Shown piece after piece: positions 18,424-26,149 of a stretch of DNA of 64,000 nt (position 1 is its first letter; every line of letters starts with the position of its first letter). Position numbers and translations under genes: made by a program. Below the pieces are notes generated by a model. It did no database searches. It was given only the letters and a program-made list of their open reading frames with translations, and had not been told where the DNA came from. The stretch lies in assembly GCF_000235505.1 (NCBI RefSeq), contig NZ_JH379030.1:202609-266608 (forward strand), read 5' to 3'. This stretch comes from Hungatella hathewayi WAL-18680 (GTDB lineage Bacteria > Bacillota > Clostridia > Lachnospirales > Lachnospiraceae).

Positions 18424-18780
18424 TTAAGCGATCATGCACCCACAGTTTTCCTCCACCGCTTGAAAAATAGCGCAGGTAGAACTGCGGATGCCATTCCCGT
18501 CCTCCCGTTCTTCATAAGTCACGAAGCAGTCCGCAAATTCCCGGTAATTGCCATCGTTCATCCGGGGCTGGTCCGCGCCGAAGAACGGAGAATAAAAAAT
18601 AGTCTATACCCGGTAGGCATCGGCTTCCCCGTCCTCGGACATGCTGTTGATTTCTGACAGCGCCGTACCCAAATCTGTAAAGTTCTCCCGCATTTCCTCA
18701 ATGTACATCCGGTAGTCGGCAGGGAGCCCGGAAGATAGATAGCCGCCGTGAAACGCTAAGCGGCATTTCATCCATCTCAC
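18424..18780 (-). pseudogene. Mobile-element gene remnant (possible conjugative-element lysozyme/C40 peptidase fragment)
   Basis: Directly after the ROK kinase stop, the minus strand keeps one frame of about 118 codons interrupted by TAG at 18604-18606. The readable part includes ADYRMYIEEMRENF, ALSEINSMSEDG and, after the stop, IFYSPFFGADQPRMND and FADCFVTYEERED. This wording resembles the cell-wall hydrolase proteins of Tn916/CTn-type conjugative elements as I remember them; the match is from memory only. It lacks a proper start and has an internal stop, so it is debris. 18189-18423 beyond it contains no recognisable gene. Confidence 0.4.
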
Positions 18781-19659
18781 TTATCTCTCATACTCCAACT
18801 CATCCAGAGCCAGCTTTAACGCTCCCATAATTCCCTGGTTGTCATTCAAACTTGGAAGCACGATATAATTTTCAATATCCTCCAGCTCCTTCGTCTTGAT
18901 ATACCCGGCCAGCTGCCGCTGCACTTCCTTTCGAACCAACGGCATCATATGCTCCTGGTGAGTCACCCCGCCGCCAAGTATAATCCGCTCCGGCGATAGA
19001 ATCATGATATAATCCACCAGCGCCTGTCCAATATAGAAGGCCTCCAGCTCCCACACCTCTTTTTTGTCCGCCAGCTCGATAGCCTTCTTCCCCCATCGCG
19101 CCTCAATGGCCGGTCCTGCCGCCAGCCCTTCCAGACATGTCTTGTGGTAAGGACATTTCCCCTCATAAGTATCATCCGGATGTTTCTCCAACAGCACATG
19201 TCCCGCCTCCGGGTGCAGCATCCCGTGAAGCAGCTTTCCGTTGGAAATGATTCCGGCACCGACGCCGGTCCCGATGGTGATGTACATGCTGTTCTCCAGC
19301 CCCTTTGTACAGCCCCAGGTAGCCTCTCCAAGGGCCGAACCATTTACATCCGTATCAAATCCCACCGGAATCCCCAAAGCCTCCTTAAAAGCCCCCACGA
19401 TATTATAGTTGGCCCAAGCCAGCTTCGGCGTGGTGGTAATATATCCATAAGTTTCTGATTTCCGGTTCAAATCAATCGGCCCGAAGCACCCAATCCCCAG
19501 CGCCTCCACCTCTTTCTCCTTAAAATAAGCAATCAGCTTCGGCATGGTAATCTCCGGTGTCTCCGTCGGAATGGATGTCCTCTCAAAAATCGTTCCATTC
19601 TCATCTCCAACCGCACACACCATCTTCGTTCCGCCTGCTTCCAATGCACCTAGTCTCAT
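18781..19659 (-). CDS. ROK family fructokinase
   Basis: Sugar kinase of 292 residues, phosphorylating fructose or a related hexose with ATP. The N-terminal phosphate loop LGALEAGGTKMVCAVGDENG, the DTDVNGSALGEATWG region with the catalytic Asp, the GTGVGAGII motif and the zinc site (HPEAGHVLL...KCPYHKTCLEG, quoted in parts) are all present; this combination is typical of ROK fructokinases. The start at ATG 19657-19659 has AAGGA upstream; longer frames are artefacts. It is monocistronic. Its 3' end abuts a decayed mobile-element gene without any spacer. Confidence 0.93.
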   Translation of the reverse strand: MRLGALEAGGTKMVCAVGDENGTIFERTSIPTETPEITMPKLIAYFKEKEVEALGIGCFGPIDLNRKSETYGYITTTPKLAWANYNIVGAFKEALGIPVGFDTDVNGSALGEATWGCTKGLENSMYITIGTGVGAGIISNGKLLHGMLHPEAGHVLLEKHPDDTYEGKCPYHKTCLEGLAAGPAIEARWGKKAIELADKKEVWELEAFYIGQALVDYIMILSPERIILGGGVTHQEHMMPLVRKEVQRQLAGYIKTKELEDIENYIVLPSLNDNQGIMGALKLALDELEYER

Positions 19660-19874
19660 AACAGCATCCTTCCCTTTCCGTGTTCTTTTTCCTACCTCAG
19701 AGTATATCACAATCCCTCCCCACTGACTATCCCCCGCCTGACACTTTCTTTCAATCAAATTTCCGCCGGTGAACCCATCTCCACCATCAGGAACATGTTC
19801 CGTCAAACTTCTACCTGCATCCCCTATCCACCATCCCTCCACAGAAAAGGGGGAGGAAATTCGTCCCCCCCCTC

Positions 19875-20765
19875 TCATTCCAGCAGCCTGCACACATCCA
19901 AACCGCCCCAGCCCTGCTGGTTCCTCGGCAGCCCCAAGTCCACGCACCGCTCCCGAAGCCGCAGCTTCACATCCCGGTTGCTCATATCCGGATATTTCTC
20001 TAAAAGCAGGGCGATGGCGCCGGACACCAGCGGCGTGGACATGCTGGTTCCGCTCTTAATCATATACCGCCCCGGCGCGTTGGCACAGCTGATGATGCTG
20101 GAGCCGGGGGCCACCACATCCGGCTTGCAGATACAGGCCCCGGTTGGCCCCCGCCCGGAGTAATCCACCATCCGGTTCCCCATCACATTGACCTCCTTGT
20201 GGTCATCCGAGCAGCCCACCGTAATCACCTTGCGGCTGATGCCCGGCGTGGTGATGGTCATCCGGCCAGGCCCCTGGTTTCCCGCCGCCACCACCACCAC
20301 AAGGCCGTCATCCCAGGCGGCATTGACCCCTTTCACCAGGGCCGAATTCTCGTTCATATTCTTTCTGGAATAGGAACCCACGGAAATATTGACAATCCGG
20401 ATTCCGTATCGATCCTTATTCTCCCGTATCCACCGAATCCCCGCCAGCACATCGGAGGCGTAACCATTTCCCTTCTTATCCAAAACCTTGATGGAAATGA
20501 GGTTGCACCCCGGCGCCACACCGCAGTAACGCCCCTCCGAAGCAATCCCGGCCCCGCCGATAATGGCGGAGATGTGAGTCCCATGTCCATTATCATCATA
20601 CGGCTCATTCCGCCGCTGCAGCATATCCCGAAAAACAACTACTCTATCTTCAAAATCCTCATGGAGAAAGATTCCCGTGTCCAGCACCGCCACACCAACA
20701 CCGCGGCCCGTAACACCCAAATCATATTCCGCTCCACAACGAATCATCTGTTTTGCCTGATTCAA
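19875..20765 (-). CDS. Intracellular subtilisin-like serine protease (S8 family)
   Basis: Subtilase of 296 residues with the catalytic triad Asp29 (AVLDTG), His61 (NGHGTH) and Ser at about 240 (SGTSMSTP), and the oxyanion Asn in AAGNQGPG. There is no signal peptide, prodomain or membrane helix, so it resembles intracellular subtilisins that degrade cytosolic proteins. The start is a TTG (20763-20765) with a weak AGG upstream; a stop codon closes the frame just above it, so no better start exists. Seen close to the sugar kinase but 215 bases away and probably separate from it. Confidence 0.92.
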   Translation of the reverse strand: MNQAKQMIRCGAEYDLGVTGRGVGVAVLDTGIFLHEDFEDRVVVFRDMLQRRNEPYDDNGHGTHISAIIGGAGIASEGRYCGVAPGCNLISIKVLDKKGNGYASDVLAGIRWIRENKDRYGIRIVNISVGSYSRKNMNENSALVKGVNAAWDDGLVVVVAAGNQGPGRMTITTPGISRKVITVGCSDDHKEVNVMGNRMVDYSGRGPTGACICKPDVVAPGSSIISCANAPGRYMIKSGTSMSTPLVSGAIALLLEKYPDMSNRDVKLRLRERCVDLGLPRNQQGWGGLDVCRLLE

Positions 20766-20895
20766 CGTCTCATACCTATACCCTTTTTATTATTAACATA
20801 TTCCACCAGCCTCTCCAACGTTGCAAAAATCGAATATTAAGAAAATCTTCATAATCTATTTAAACATTATACAAACATTTCCAGAAACGATGTGT

Positions 20896-21010
20896 TATAC
20901 TACATACATAAGAAATGCAAAGAACTATTATCCTTTATCCTTTTGAAAATCCTAATCCTAAAGAAAAAGTCACAACCCCGTATCCCTGGGATACGGGGAT
21001 TTTTCTGCCC
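20896..21010 (+). ncRNA. Candidate small RNA with strong terminator
   Basis: In the gene-free stretch 20766-21067 the plus strand has an extended -10 (TGTTATACT, 20893-20901) without a clear -35. About 75 bases later comes a perfect 10-bp hairpin (CCCCGTATCC/GGATACGGGG, 20976-20998) followed by ATTTTTCTGCCCTTTTTT. No reading frame with a ribosome site lies between them. A terminator in this orientation with no plus-strand gene upstream is best explained by a short RNA. It could instead serve as a second, weaker terminator for the leftward permease. Confidence 0.35.
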
Positions 21011-21067
21011 TTTTTTCCATTTCCCGCCGTCCGTCCTTTGTCCGCTCTTTTCCTCCAAACATTTCCA

Positions 21068-21122
21068 TAAAAATAGAGCATCTCCAAACCATCAAAAACG
21101 ACGTTGGAAATGCCCTATTTTC
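21068..21122 (-). terminator. Terminator after the APC permease
   Basis: On the minus strand AAAATAGGGCATTTCCAAC pairs imperfectly with GTTTGGAGATGCTCTATTTT and is followed by T residues, 17 bases after the permease stop. Confidence 0.65.
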
Positions 21123-21138
21123 TTAATTTAAATCATAA

Positions 21139-22524
21139 TCACAATTCATTCCGCATCTCACTCTCCAGCTCCAGCTGTGCAATCAGCTCCCGCTGCTTCT
21201 CTGCAAATGTCTCCTTAGACACCGCCCCCTGCTTAATTCGCACTAACACCACCACGATACAGAACAACAGCATCATCATGACATAAAACACTTCCCCCTC
21301 CCCCAGGGAAAGTATCAGATAGACCGTAATCAGCGCGTTACAGCAGGTGCAGAAGCCCATAAGCGCCTTAAACAGCGGCGCCGGCATATGGAACATGCTG
21401 GACTCAAACTGCTTCGGAAATTTCTCCGGGAGCTGCATACATTTAAAATTACAGTACCCGCACAACACCATAGAAGGAATCATGTACAGCGACACAATGG
21501 ATTCCAGACTGAACCCTGACACAATCGGCATGATGGTCACCAGGTAGAAAAACAGCATAATCACCCAGGGATAGCCGGTCTTCGTCGTCTTCTTAAACAG
21601 CGCCGGCAGCCAGCCGTCCTTGGCGCAGCGCAACAGCGGGTGGCGCATCATCTCAATCCACGCCAGCAGGGACGTGGCAATCGCAAACACAGCTCCTCCA
21701 ATGATAAAAATCACATACATCGGATACGGGAAAATGTGGCTGGCAACCAGGCTTAAGTTCTGGTCCGCCACCTGCTCAACAGGAAGCACCCCGGCCGCCA
21801 CATAAGCCATCAGACTGTACACAACCGCCACCGCCGCCGTACTGACAAATATCATCCTTGGAATCACCTTCTTCGGGTTCTTCGTCACATTCATCACCGC
21901 CACCGGCCCCATAGTCGGCCCCTGACAGGCGTAGGCCATGATGGAGATGGCAAGGAAAAATCCCGTGGTGCCGTTTGTGAAAAAGTCAGGCGACACGTAG
22001 CCCGGCTGGATTTTCGGAACCCCGACAATGATAAATAGCGCAATCGCCGCCAGCAGAATATAGGTCATGGCATTTTCCACATGGGCCACGATTTTGGAGC
22101 CCTTGATGCTGATGGCAAAAAAGACCGTGATAATAATAATTGCCGAGATGTCCTTAAATGGCGCTATCCCCGGAAATATGGACGACAAATAGTCCACCAT
22201 GGCAGTCGCATACGCCGTCATGGCAAACCCGTCAAAGAAATTGAACATCGCGCTGACCCCCGCCGGCACGGTAGAAAACAGCAGCGCCTTCATCTGATAG
22301 TCACCGCCGTCAAATACAAACATAGACGACAGCGCGATATTATAAAAATAACATCCCATCATAATCATACATCCCAGCAAAATCGCCAGCACAATAGATT
22401 TCCCCGTATAACCGATTCCCAGCCCCAGCATCACAAAAATGCCGGAACCAATTGTCCCCGCAAATCCCAATGAAAAAATATCCATGGAATTCAGCAGGTT
22501 TTTGTCCTTCTCTTCCCGTTTCAT
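21139..22524 (-). CDS. APC family amino acid permease
   Basis: Integral membrane transporter of about 461 residues with 12 predicted helices, probably an amino-acid/H+ symporter or exchanger. The first helix contains GFAGTIGSGIFVMLGLGIG, the family motif that binds the substrate carboxylate. Later helices (FFDGFAMTAYATAMVDYL, SIMAYACQGPTMGPVAVMNV) also fit APC proteins. The start at ATG 22522-22524 has a GGGGGAAA site; the upstream TTG frame lies in the leader. The substrate cannot be told. It is monocistronic between its own promoter and terminator, and a perfect palindrome just after the -10 suggests repression by an unlinked regulator. Confidence 0.88.
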   Translation of the reverse strand: MKREEKDKNLLNSMDIFSLGFAGTIGSGIFVMLGLGIGYTGKSIVLAILLGCMIMMGCYFYNIALSSMFVFDGGDYQMKALLFSTVPAGVSAMFNFFDGFAMTAYATAMVDYLSSIFPGIAPFKDISAIIIITVFFAISIKGSKIVAHVENAMTYILLAAIALFIIVGVPKIQPGYVSPDFFTNGTTGFFLAISIMAYACQGPTMGPVAVMNVTKNPKKVIPRMIFVSTAAVAVVYSLMAYVAAGVLPVEQVADQNLSLVASHIFPYPMYVIFIIGGAVFAIATSLLAWIEMMRHPLLRCAKDGWLPALFKKTTKTGYPWVIMLFFYLVTIMPIVSGFSLESIVSLYMIPSMVLCGYCNFKCMQLPEKFPKQFESSMFHMPAPLFKALMGFCTCCNALITVYLILSLGEGEVFYVMMMLLFCIVVVLVRIKQGAVSKETFAEKQRELIAQLELESEMRNEL

Positions 22525-22559
22525 GTTAATTTCCCCCATCACGTTCAACCGTTTTGTTT

Positions 22560-22605
22560 TTATACATGTATAACTTTATTATATCCACAATCACCAATAT
22601 GTCAA
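22560..22605 (-). promoter_or_regulatory. APC permease promoter and palindromic operator
   Basis: On the minus strand TTGACA (22600-22605) and TATAAT (22578-22583) are 16 bp apart, a near-consensus promoter. A perfect 14-bp palindrome TTATACATGTATAA (22560-22573) sits at the transcription start. GntR- and TetR-type repressors use sites of this kind; which one binds here is unknown. Confidence 0.7.
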
Positions 22606-22670
22606 CAAATATTTTTATTTTTTTGTCATTTTTTGTCATCAATGATTATTGTTGTATAAACAAAACCATA

Positions 22671-22711
22671 AAAAATAGAGTCCCCACGACTATCCCGTCA
22701 CAGGAACTCTA
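22671..22711 (-). terminator. Terminator of the surface-protein operon
   Basis: On the minus strand ATAGAGTTCC and GGGACTCTAT form a stem followed by TTTTTT. It lies 17 bases after the small XRE regulator and closes the 11.8-kb operon that starts at 34547. Confidence 0.7.
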
Positions 22712-22727
22712 TCAAACAATACTAAAC

Positions 22728-22925
22728 TTACTGCCCCTTAATCCCAAGGGTCTTTGCAATTCTCTCTTTCGTTTTCTCACACTGGTTGCGGCCATAGATA
22801 ATATCACTGACCGTGGAGTTGGCGATGCCCAGGCGTTTTGCCAGCTCCTGCTGCGGAATATCCTGCTCAACCATTGCAATTTTCATTTTCTTTCCAAATG
22901 GGGTACATGGGATTCTCATTGCCAT
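22728..22925 (-). CDS. Small XRE family helix-turn-helix protein
   Basis: Sixty-five residues forming little more than a Cro/CI-type DNA-binding domain (PQQELAKRLGIANSTVSDII followed by YGRNQC). AGGAGG precedes ATG 22923-22925. It is the last gene of the surface-protein operon, 59 bases after the secreted protein gene, and could feed back on that operon. It has no effector domain. A phage origin is possible but no other phage gene is near. Confidence 0.85.
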   Translation of the reverse strand: MAMRIPCTPFGKKMKIAMVEQDIPQQELAKRLGIANSTVSDIIYGRNQCEKTKERIAKTLGIKGQ

Positions 22926-22984
22926 ATCTTCCTTCCTCCTCTTCCGGACCTGCCCGGCCGGAAATCATTTTATTGCGCCTCTGA

Positions 22985-23635
22985 TTAGGAAGGCGCCGTT
23001 ACCGCTACCGTAAAGCTTGGTTTTATGGAAAATGTATCCGATGCGCTCCAGCCCTGCTTCGTCATTCCATAAATCTTCAGATTCATGGTTCCGCCGTTTG
23101 CATCCAGTTTTCCCTTGTTATCTCTATTTTTGTCCATATAATAGTTACCGCTCATTGTCGTCTTCAGCCAGAACGACGTATCAGTGATATCTGACGATGC
23201 GGCCGACTCCTTCTCACTGATAGCCAGCATCAAGGCTTTGTTGCTGGCAAGAGCATCTACATTGTCCACCAGACTGACACCGCTTGTCGGCACCGAGACA
23301 CCGGACACATAGACGTACACCGGCACCGCCGAATTGTTCACTATCTTGTACCCACTGGACTGGTTATCCCCCACTTGAACATTCGCATTCGGGCTTGTCC
23401 CGTCGAACTTAGTCGGGTCAATGTCAAATGCGGCCGTCAGCGGAATGGACACGCTCAGGGTCGTCGCATTGATTCTTCCGTTTAATGTGGTCTCCACCGC
23501 ATTGGCGCCTGTCTTTTCCTCCGTGATCACCTCCGCTGTCGCAGCATCCGGCGCTCCATAAGCCCCGGTCGTACCTGCCACCGCCAGCCCTATCGCCAGG
23601 GCGGCCGCAGCCATCTGTTTCCTGTTCTTCTTCAT
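22985..23635 (-). CDS. Secreted beta-sandwich surface protein A
   Basis: Exported protein of 216 residues with a classic signal peptide (KKNRKQMAAAALAIGLAVAG, cleavage after a GAYGA-like site near residue 27). The mature part is rich in Thr, Ser, Val and Asn and has the pattern AFDIDPTKFDGTSPNANVQV, IVNNSAVPVYVYVSGV and FSIKPSFTVAVTAPS. It is clearly paralogous to the next upstream gene (shared VET.L.G.I, IDP..., NNS.VPV, KP.. blocks). No LPXTG or membrane anchor is visible. The organisation recalls TasA/WxL-type matrix proteins that polymerise after processing by a dedicated signal peptidase, but I do not recognise the exact family. Confidence 0.8.
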   Translation of the reverse strand: MKKNRKQMAAAALAIGLAVAGTTGAYGAPDAATAEVITEEKTGANAVETTLNGRINATTLSVSIPLTAAFDIDPTKFDGTSPNANVQVGDNQSSGYKIVNNSAVPVYVYVSGVSVPTSGVSLVDNVDALASNKALMLAISEKESAASSDITDTSFWLKTTMSGNYYMDKNRDNKGKLDANGGTMNLKIYGMTKQGWSASDTFSIKPSFTVAVTAPS

Positions 23636-23692
23636 TGTTCTTCCTCCTGTTATCCTTCTTTTTTGAATCTGCCTTTATATAAACCAGCAGGG

Positions 23693-24370
23693 CTATCCCG
23701 CCCGTACTGCGCTGATTTTTAGCACCGGTCTGATCGTAAACTGGTAAGCCCCGTAAAAGTCGGCCGACACCTTCCCATATATCTGAAGCCCCGCCTCCTC
23801 CTCCGCCCCCAGGTCCGTTATCAGAATCCCCTTCTTCCCCGGACAGATGGCGTACTGCTCAAAATCCGCGTCACTTCCGTACGTCCTCCCGGCAGTTCCC
23901 AGCACCAGGATGGCGGTCCCATACTCCTTTACCTCGGATATCCGGTCCACCAGCCGGAAGCTCTGCACGGGTCCTCCCGCAAATGCTTCCGAAAAGACCA
24001 CGTCTCCCTGCCGCAGTTCCTCCACCTCCGCTATCTCCAGACGCACCGGAACCACCGAGTTATTCCTAATCCGGAATTCCGCGGGGGATGGTCCCTGTAT
24101 CTGGCCTCCCGGATTGGCCGTGGCATCAAACCGCCCTTCCGGGTCAACGCCAAACTCCACATCCGATGGCAATGCCGCCGATATCAACGACACCTCTATG
24201 GTTCCCTGCAATTCTGTCTCCACGGAGTGGCTTCCATCCATCACGGATATCTCCACTTTGGTCTCCTCCACCGTCCCTGTCTCCCCGCGGCTAAGCATGG
24301 GTTCCTGTATGCTCAGACTCAGGATGACGGCGGCGGTCATTTTCATATAACCGTATCTTCTCTGTCGCAA
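23693..24370 (-). CDS. Secreted beta-sandwich surface protein B
   Basis: About 225 residues; paralogue of surface protein A downstream (shared ETELQGTIEVSLI, EFGVDPEGRFDATANPGG and IRNNSVVPVRLEIAEVEE blocks). I take TTG 24368-24370 as start because GAGAGGAGG stands 9 bases upstream and the product then begins RQRRYGYMKMTAAVILSLSI, a good signal peptide. A longer ATG frame (24394) overlaps the previous gene by 8 bases and has no ribosome site. The protein lacks a C-terminal anchor. Cotranscription and shared domain with the single-pass proteins upstream suggest that these are parts of one cell-surface structure. Confidence 0.75.
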   Translation of the reverse strand: MRQRRYGYMKMTAAVILSLSIQEPMLSRGETGTVEETKVEISVMDGSHSVETELQGTIEVSLISAALPSDVEFGVDPEGRFDATANPGGQIQGPSPAEFRIRNNSVVPVRLEIAEVEELRQGDVVFSEAFAGGPVQSFRLVDRISEVKEYGTAILVLGTAGRTYGSDADFEQYAICPGKKGILITDLGAEEEAGLQIYGKVSADFYGAYQFTIRPVLKISAVRAG

Positions 24371-24386
24371 TGCCGTGTTCCTCCTC

Positions 24387-24965
24387 TCACTCATACAGGA
24401 CCAGCCGTATCCGGGCCGCCGCCTGGCCGATGTAGGTCTCATCCTCTTTGTAGGCAAAGAATTTTGCCGTGCAGCTGTACTCCCCGGCGGGCAGGTCTGC
24501 AAGCAGCGGGGCATTTTCCACGTAATTACCCGGAGGGATGGCTCCCGTCTCGTATATCTTTTCGCCGGTGTCATCCCGCCACACCTCCACGCGGATCAGT
24601 TTCTCCTGGTTGGAAGGGTTCTCTATCAGCCAGTTCACACTTCTGTCTTCACCGCTGGTTTTCCCTGACGGGGTGGCATTGATGGTCATCGCCAGCATTC
24701 CCTCCTCCACCACGGCGTCCAGTTCCCTCTGCCGCTCCTCCCGGCTCTTTCCGGGAATGTCCCCGGCCACGATATTTCCTTCGTAGACCAGGCCCTCCTG
24801 CTCCGGCTCCCTCTGCCGGTATCCCAGATAGAATAATCCGGCTGTCAGGGCCGCCGCCAGCAGAGCCGTAACCGGAAGCACCAGCACGGAGACTCCAAAG
24901 CCCTTCCTGTTTCCACGTCTATCCTTTTTCCTGCCACGCTCTTCCCGCTCTTCCTGTCCTGTCAT
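24387..24965 (-). CDS. Single-pass membrane beta-sandwich protein (paralogue 1)
   Basis: About 192 residues: a basic, charged cytosolic tail (EEREERGRKKDRRGNRK), one membrane helix (SVLVLPVTALLAAALTAGLF), a short linker and one extracellular beta-domain. The domain pattern GMLAMTINATP, NWLIENPSNQ, DDTGEKIYETGAIPPGNYVE and LPAGEYSCTAKFFAY recurs in the next two upstream genes, so the three arose by tandem duplication. The start is uncertain: three in-frame ATG codons (25016, 24977, 24965) exist and the last has GGAAGAG at fair spacing. Function unknown; it could be a minor subunit or anchor for the surface structure. Confidence 0.75.
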   Translation of the reverse strand: MTGQEEREERGRKKDRRGNRKGFGVSVLVLPVTALLAAALTAGLFYLGYRQREPEQEGLVYEGNIVAGDIPGKSREERQRELDAVVEEGMLAMTINATPSGKTSGEDRSVNWLIENPSNQEKLIRVEVWRDDTGEKIYETGAIPPGNYVENAPLLADLPAGEYSCTAKFFAYKEDETYIGQAAARIRLVLYE

Positions 24966-25034
24966 CTTCTCTTCCATCCTTGTATTCTGATGTGGCCAGC
25001 ATCCTGTCACTCCCATGCCCGGTCAGCTGCCTGT

Positions 25035-25559
25035 TCAGTTCTGCACAAACAGCGTGATTCTGGCTGTGGCCCTTCCTATATAAGCGCTGTCGCTGATGCG
25101 GTAGGCATCAATATAGGCCAGACAGGGATACTCACCTGCCGGCAGTTCCCTGTCCAGCGGGACGCTCTCGATATACTGCTCCGGGTCCAGGTAGCCGGAC
25201 TGATAAAGCTCCTCCCCCGTGTCCTCCCGGCTGATGGAAACCGTGAACCGGTTGCCATTGTCCGGCGGATTCTCAATCAGAAGATTGGCTTCCGCCCTCC
25301 CATTCTCCATCACCGGTGTGGCATTGATGGAAAATGTCAGCATTCCCTCCCGGACCATATCATCCAGCTCCGCCTGTCTTCCCGCCGGGTCATGCAGGGT
25401 GCCGCTCTGGACACGGGCCTCCGGCTCCAGCTGGGGCAGCTGCACCTCCACCGCTTTGTTGGTGTATACAAAATACCCTGCCCCGCCAAGCACCGCCATA
25501 CAGAATACCAGGGCCAGTATGATGACCGCCATATTGATATGATTTCTTCTCGTTCTCAT
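25035..25559 (-). CDS. Single-pass membrane beta-sandwich protein (paralogue 2)
   Basis: One hundred and seventy-four residues: short basic tail, a membrane helix (MAVIILALVFCMAVLGGAGYF), then one beta-domain with GMLTFSINATP, NLLIENPPDNGNRFTVSI, EDTGEELYQSGYLDPEQYIE and LPAGEYPCLAYIDAY. Identity with paralogue 1 is highest of the three pairs. AAGGG lies 8 bases before ATG 25557-25559. It follows paralogue 3 with an 11-base gap. Family not recognised beyond this cluster. Confidence 0.8.
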   Translation of the reverse strand: MRTRRNHINMAVIILALVFCMAVLGGAGYFVYTNKAVEVQLPQLEPEARVQSGTLHDPAGRQAELDDMVREGMLTFSINATPVMENGRAEANLLIENPPDNGNRFTVSISREDTGEELYQSGYLDPEQYIESVPLDRELPAGEYPCLAYIDAYRISDSAYIGRATARITLFVQN

Positions 25560-25570
25560 CTTCCCATCCC

Positions 25571-26101
25571 TTATTCCGGAATCACTCTCACCGTAAGTTC
25601 CAGCGTCATTTCCCCCGCCGGCTTCCTTTCGTCAAACAGCTCTAACTTTGCCAGCACCGGATGTTCCCCCGGTTCCAGCGCCTGATTCAGTGTTATCATC
25701 TCCACGTATTTTCCCGGCGGCACCAGACGGGTTCCTCCGATTCGGCCGCCGGTGGATTTCAGATACAGGTTTATGCGGGAGCCGTACCGGTTCTCCGGCG
25801 GATTCTCAAACTCCAGATTGCACTCCTGGCTGCCTTCCTTCATGGTAGGCAGCTGGTTCACCACCACCCGGTACTGCCCTTCCTCCAGCGCTGTCCCATC
25901 CGCCGCATGGAGACTGCCGTCCATCGCATTCCTGTCCGGCAGAATATCCACGCGGGCCTGCACCGGGGCAGGCAGTCCGAATACGAGAACACAGGAAATC
26001 CCGCCGCCGGCCATCATCGCCGTCACAGCCAGAATCAAACTAACTCTCCTGACCCTGCTCCGCCGTCTTTCCCCTTCCCGCAGGTCTCTCCTTCGTCCCA
26101 T
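25571..26101 (-). CDS. Single-pass membrane beta-sandwich protein (paralogue 3)
   Basis: One hundred and seventy-six residues from ATG 26099-26101 (AGGGGGT upstream; a GTG four codons earlier is possible). A very basic tail (GRRRDLREGERRRSRVRR) precedes a membrane helix (SLILAVTAMMAGGGISCVLV) and a beta-domain. The domain is the most diverged of the three but keeps NLEFENPPENR, the PPGKYVE turn and the LEPGEHPVLAKLELFDE ending. It directly follows the giant surface protein. The positive tails put the C-terminal domains outside the cell. Confidence 0.78.
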   Translation of the reverse strand: MGRRRDLREGERRRSRVRRVSLILAVTAMMAGGGISCVLVFGLPAPVQARVDILPDRNAMDGSLHAADGTALEEGQYRVVVNQLPTMKEGSQECNLEFENPPENRYGSRINLYLKSTGGRIGGTRLVPPGKYVEMITLNQALEPGEHPVLAKLELFDERKPAGEMTLELTVRVIPE

Positions 26102-26149
26102 TCTCTCAGCCACCCCCTTTACCTGTCTTTCATCTCATCTTCTCTCGCC

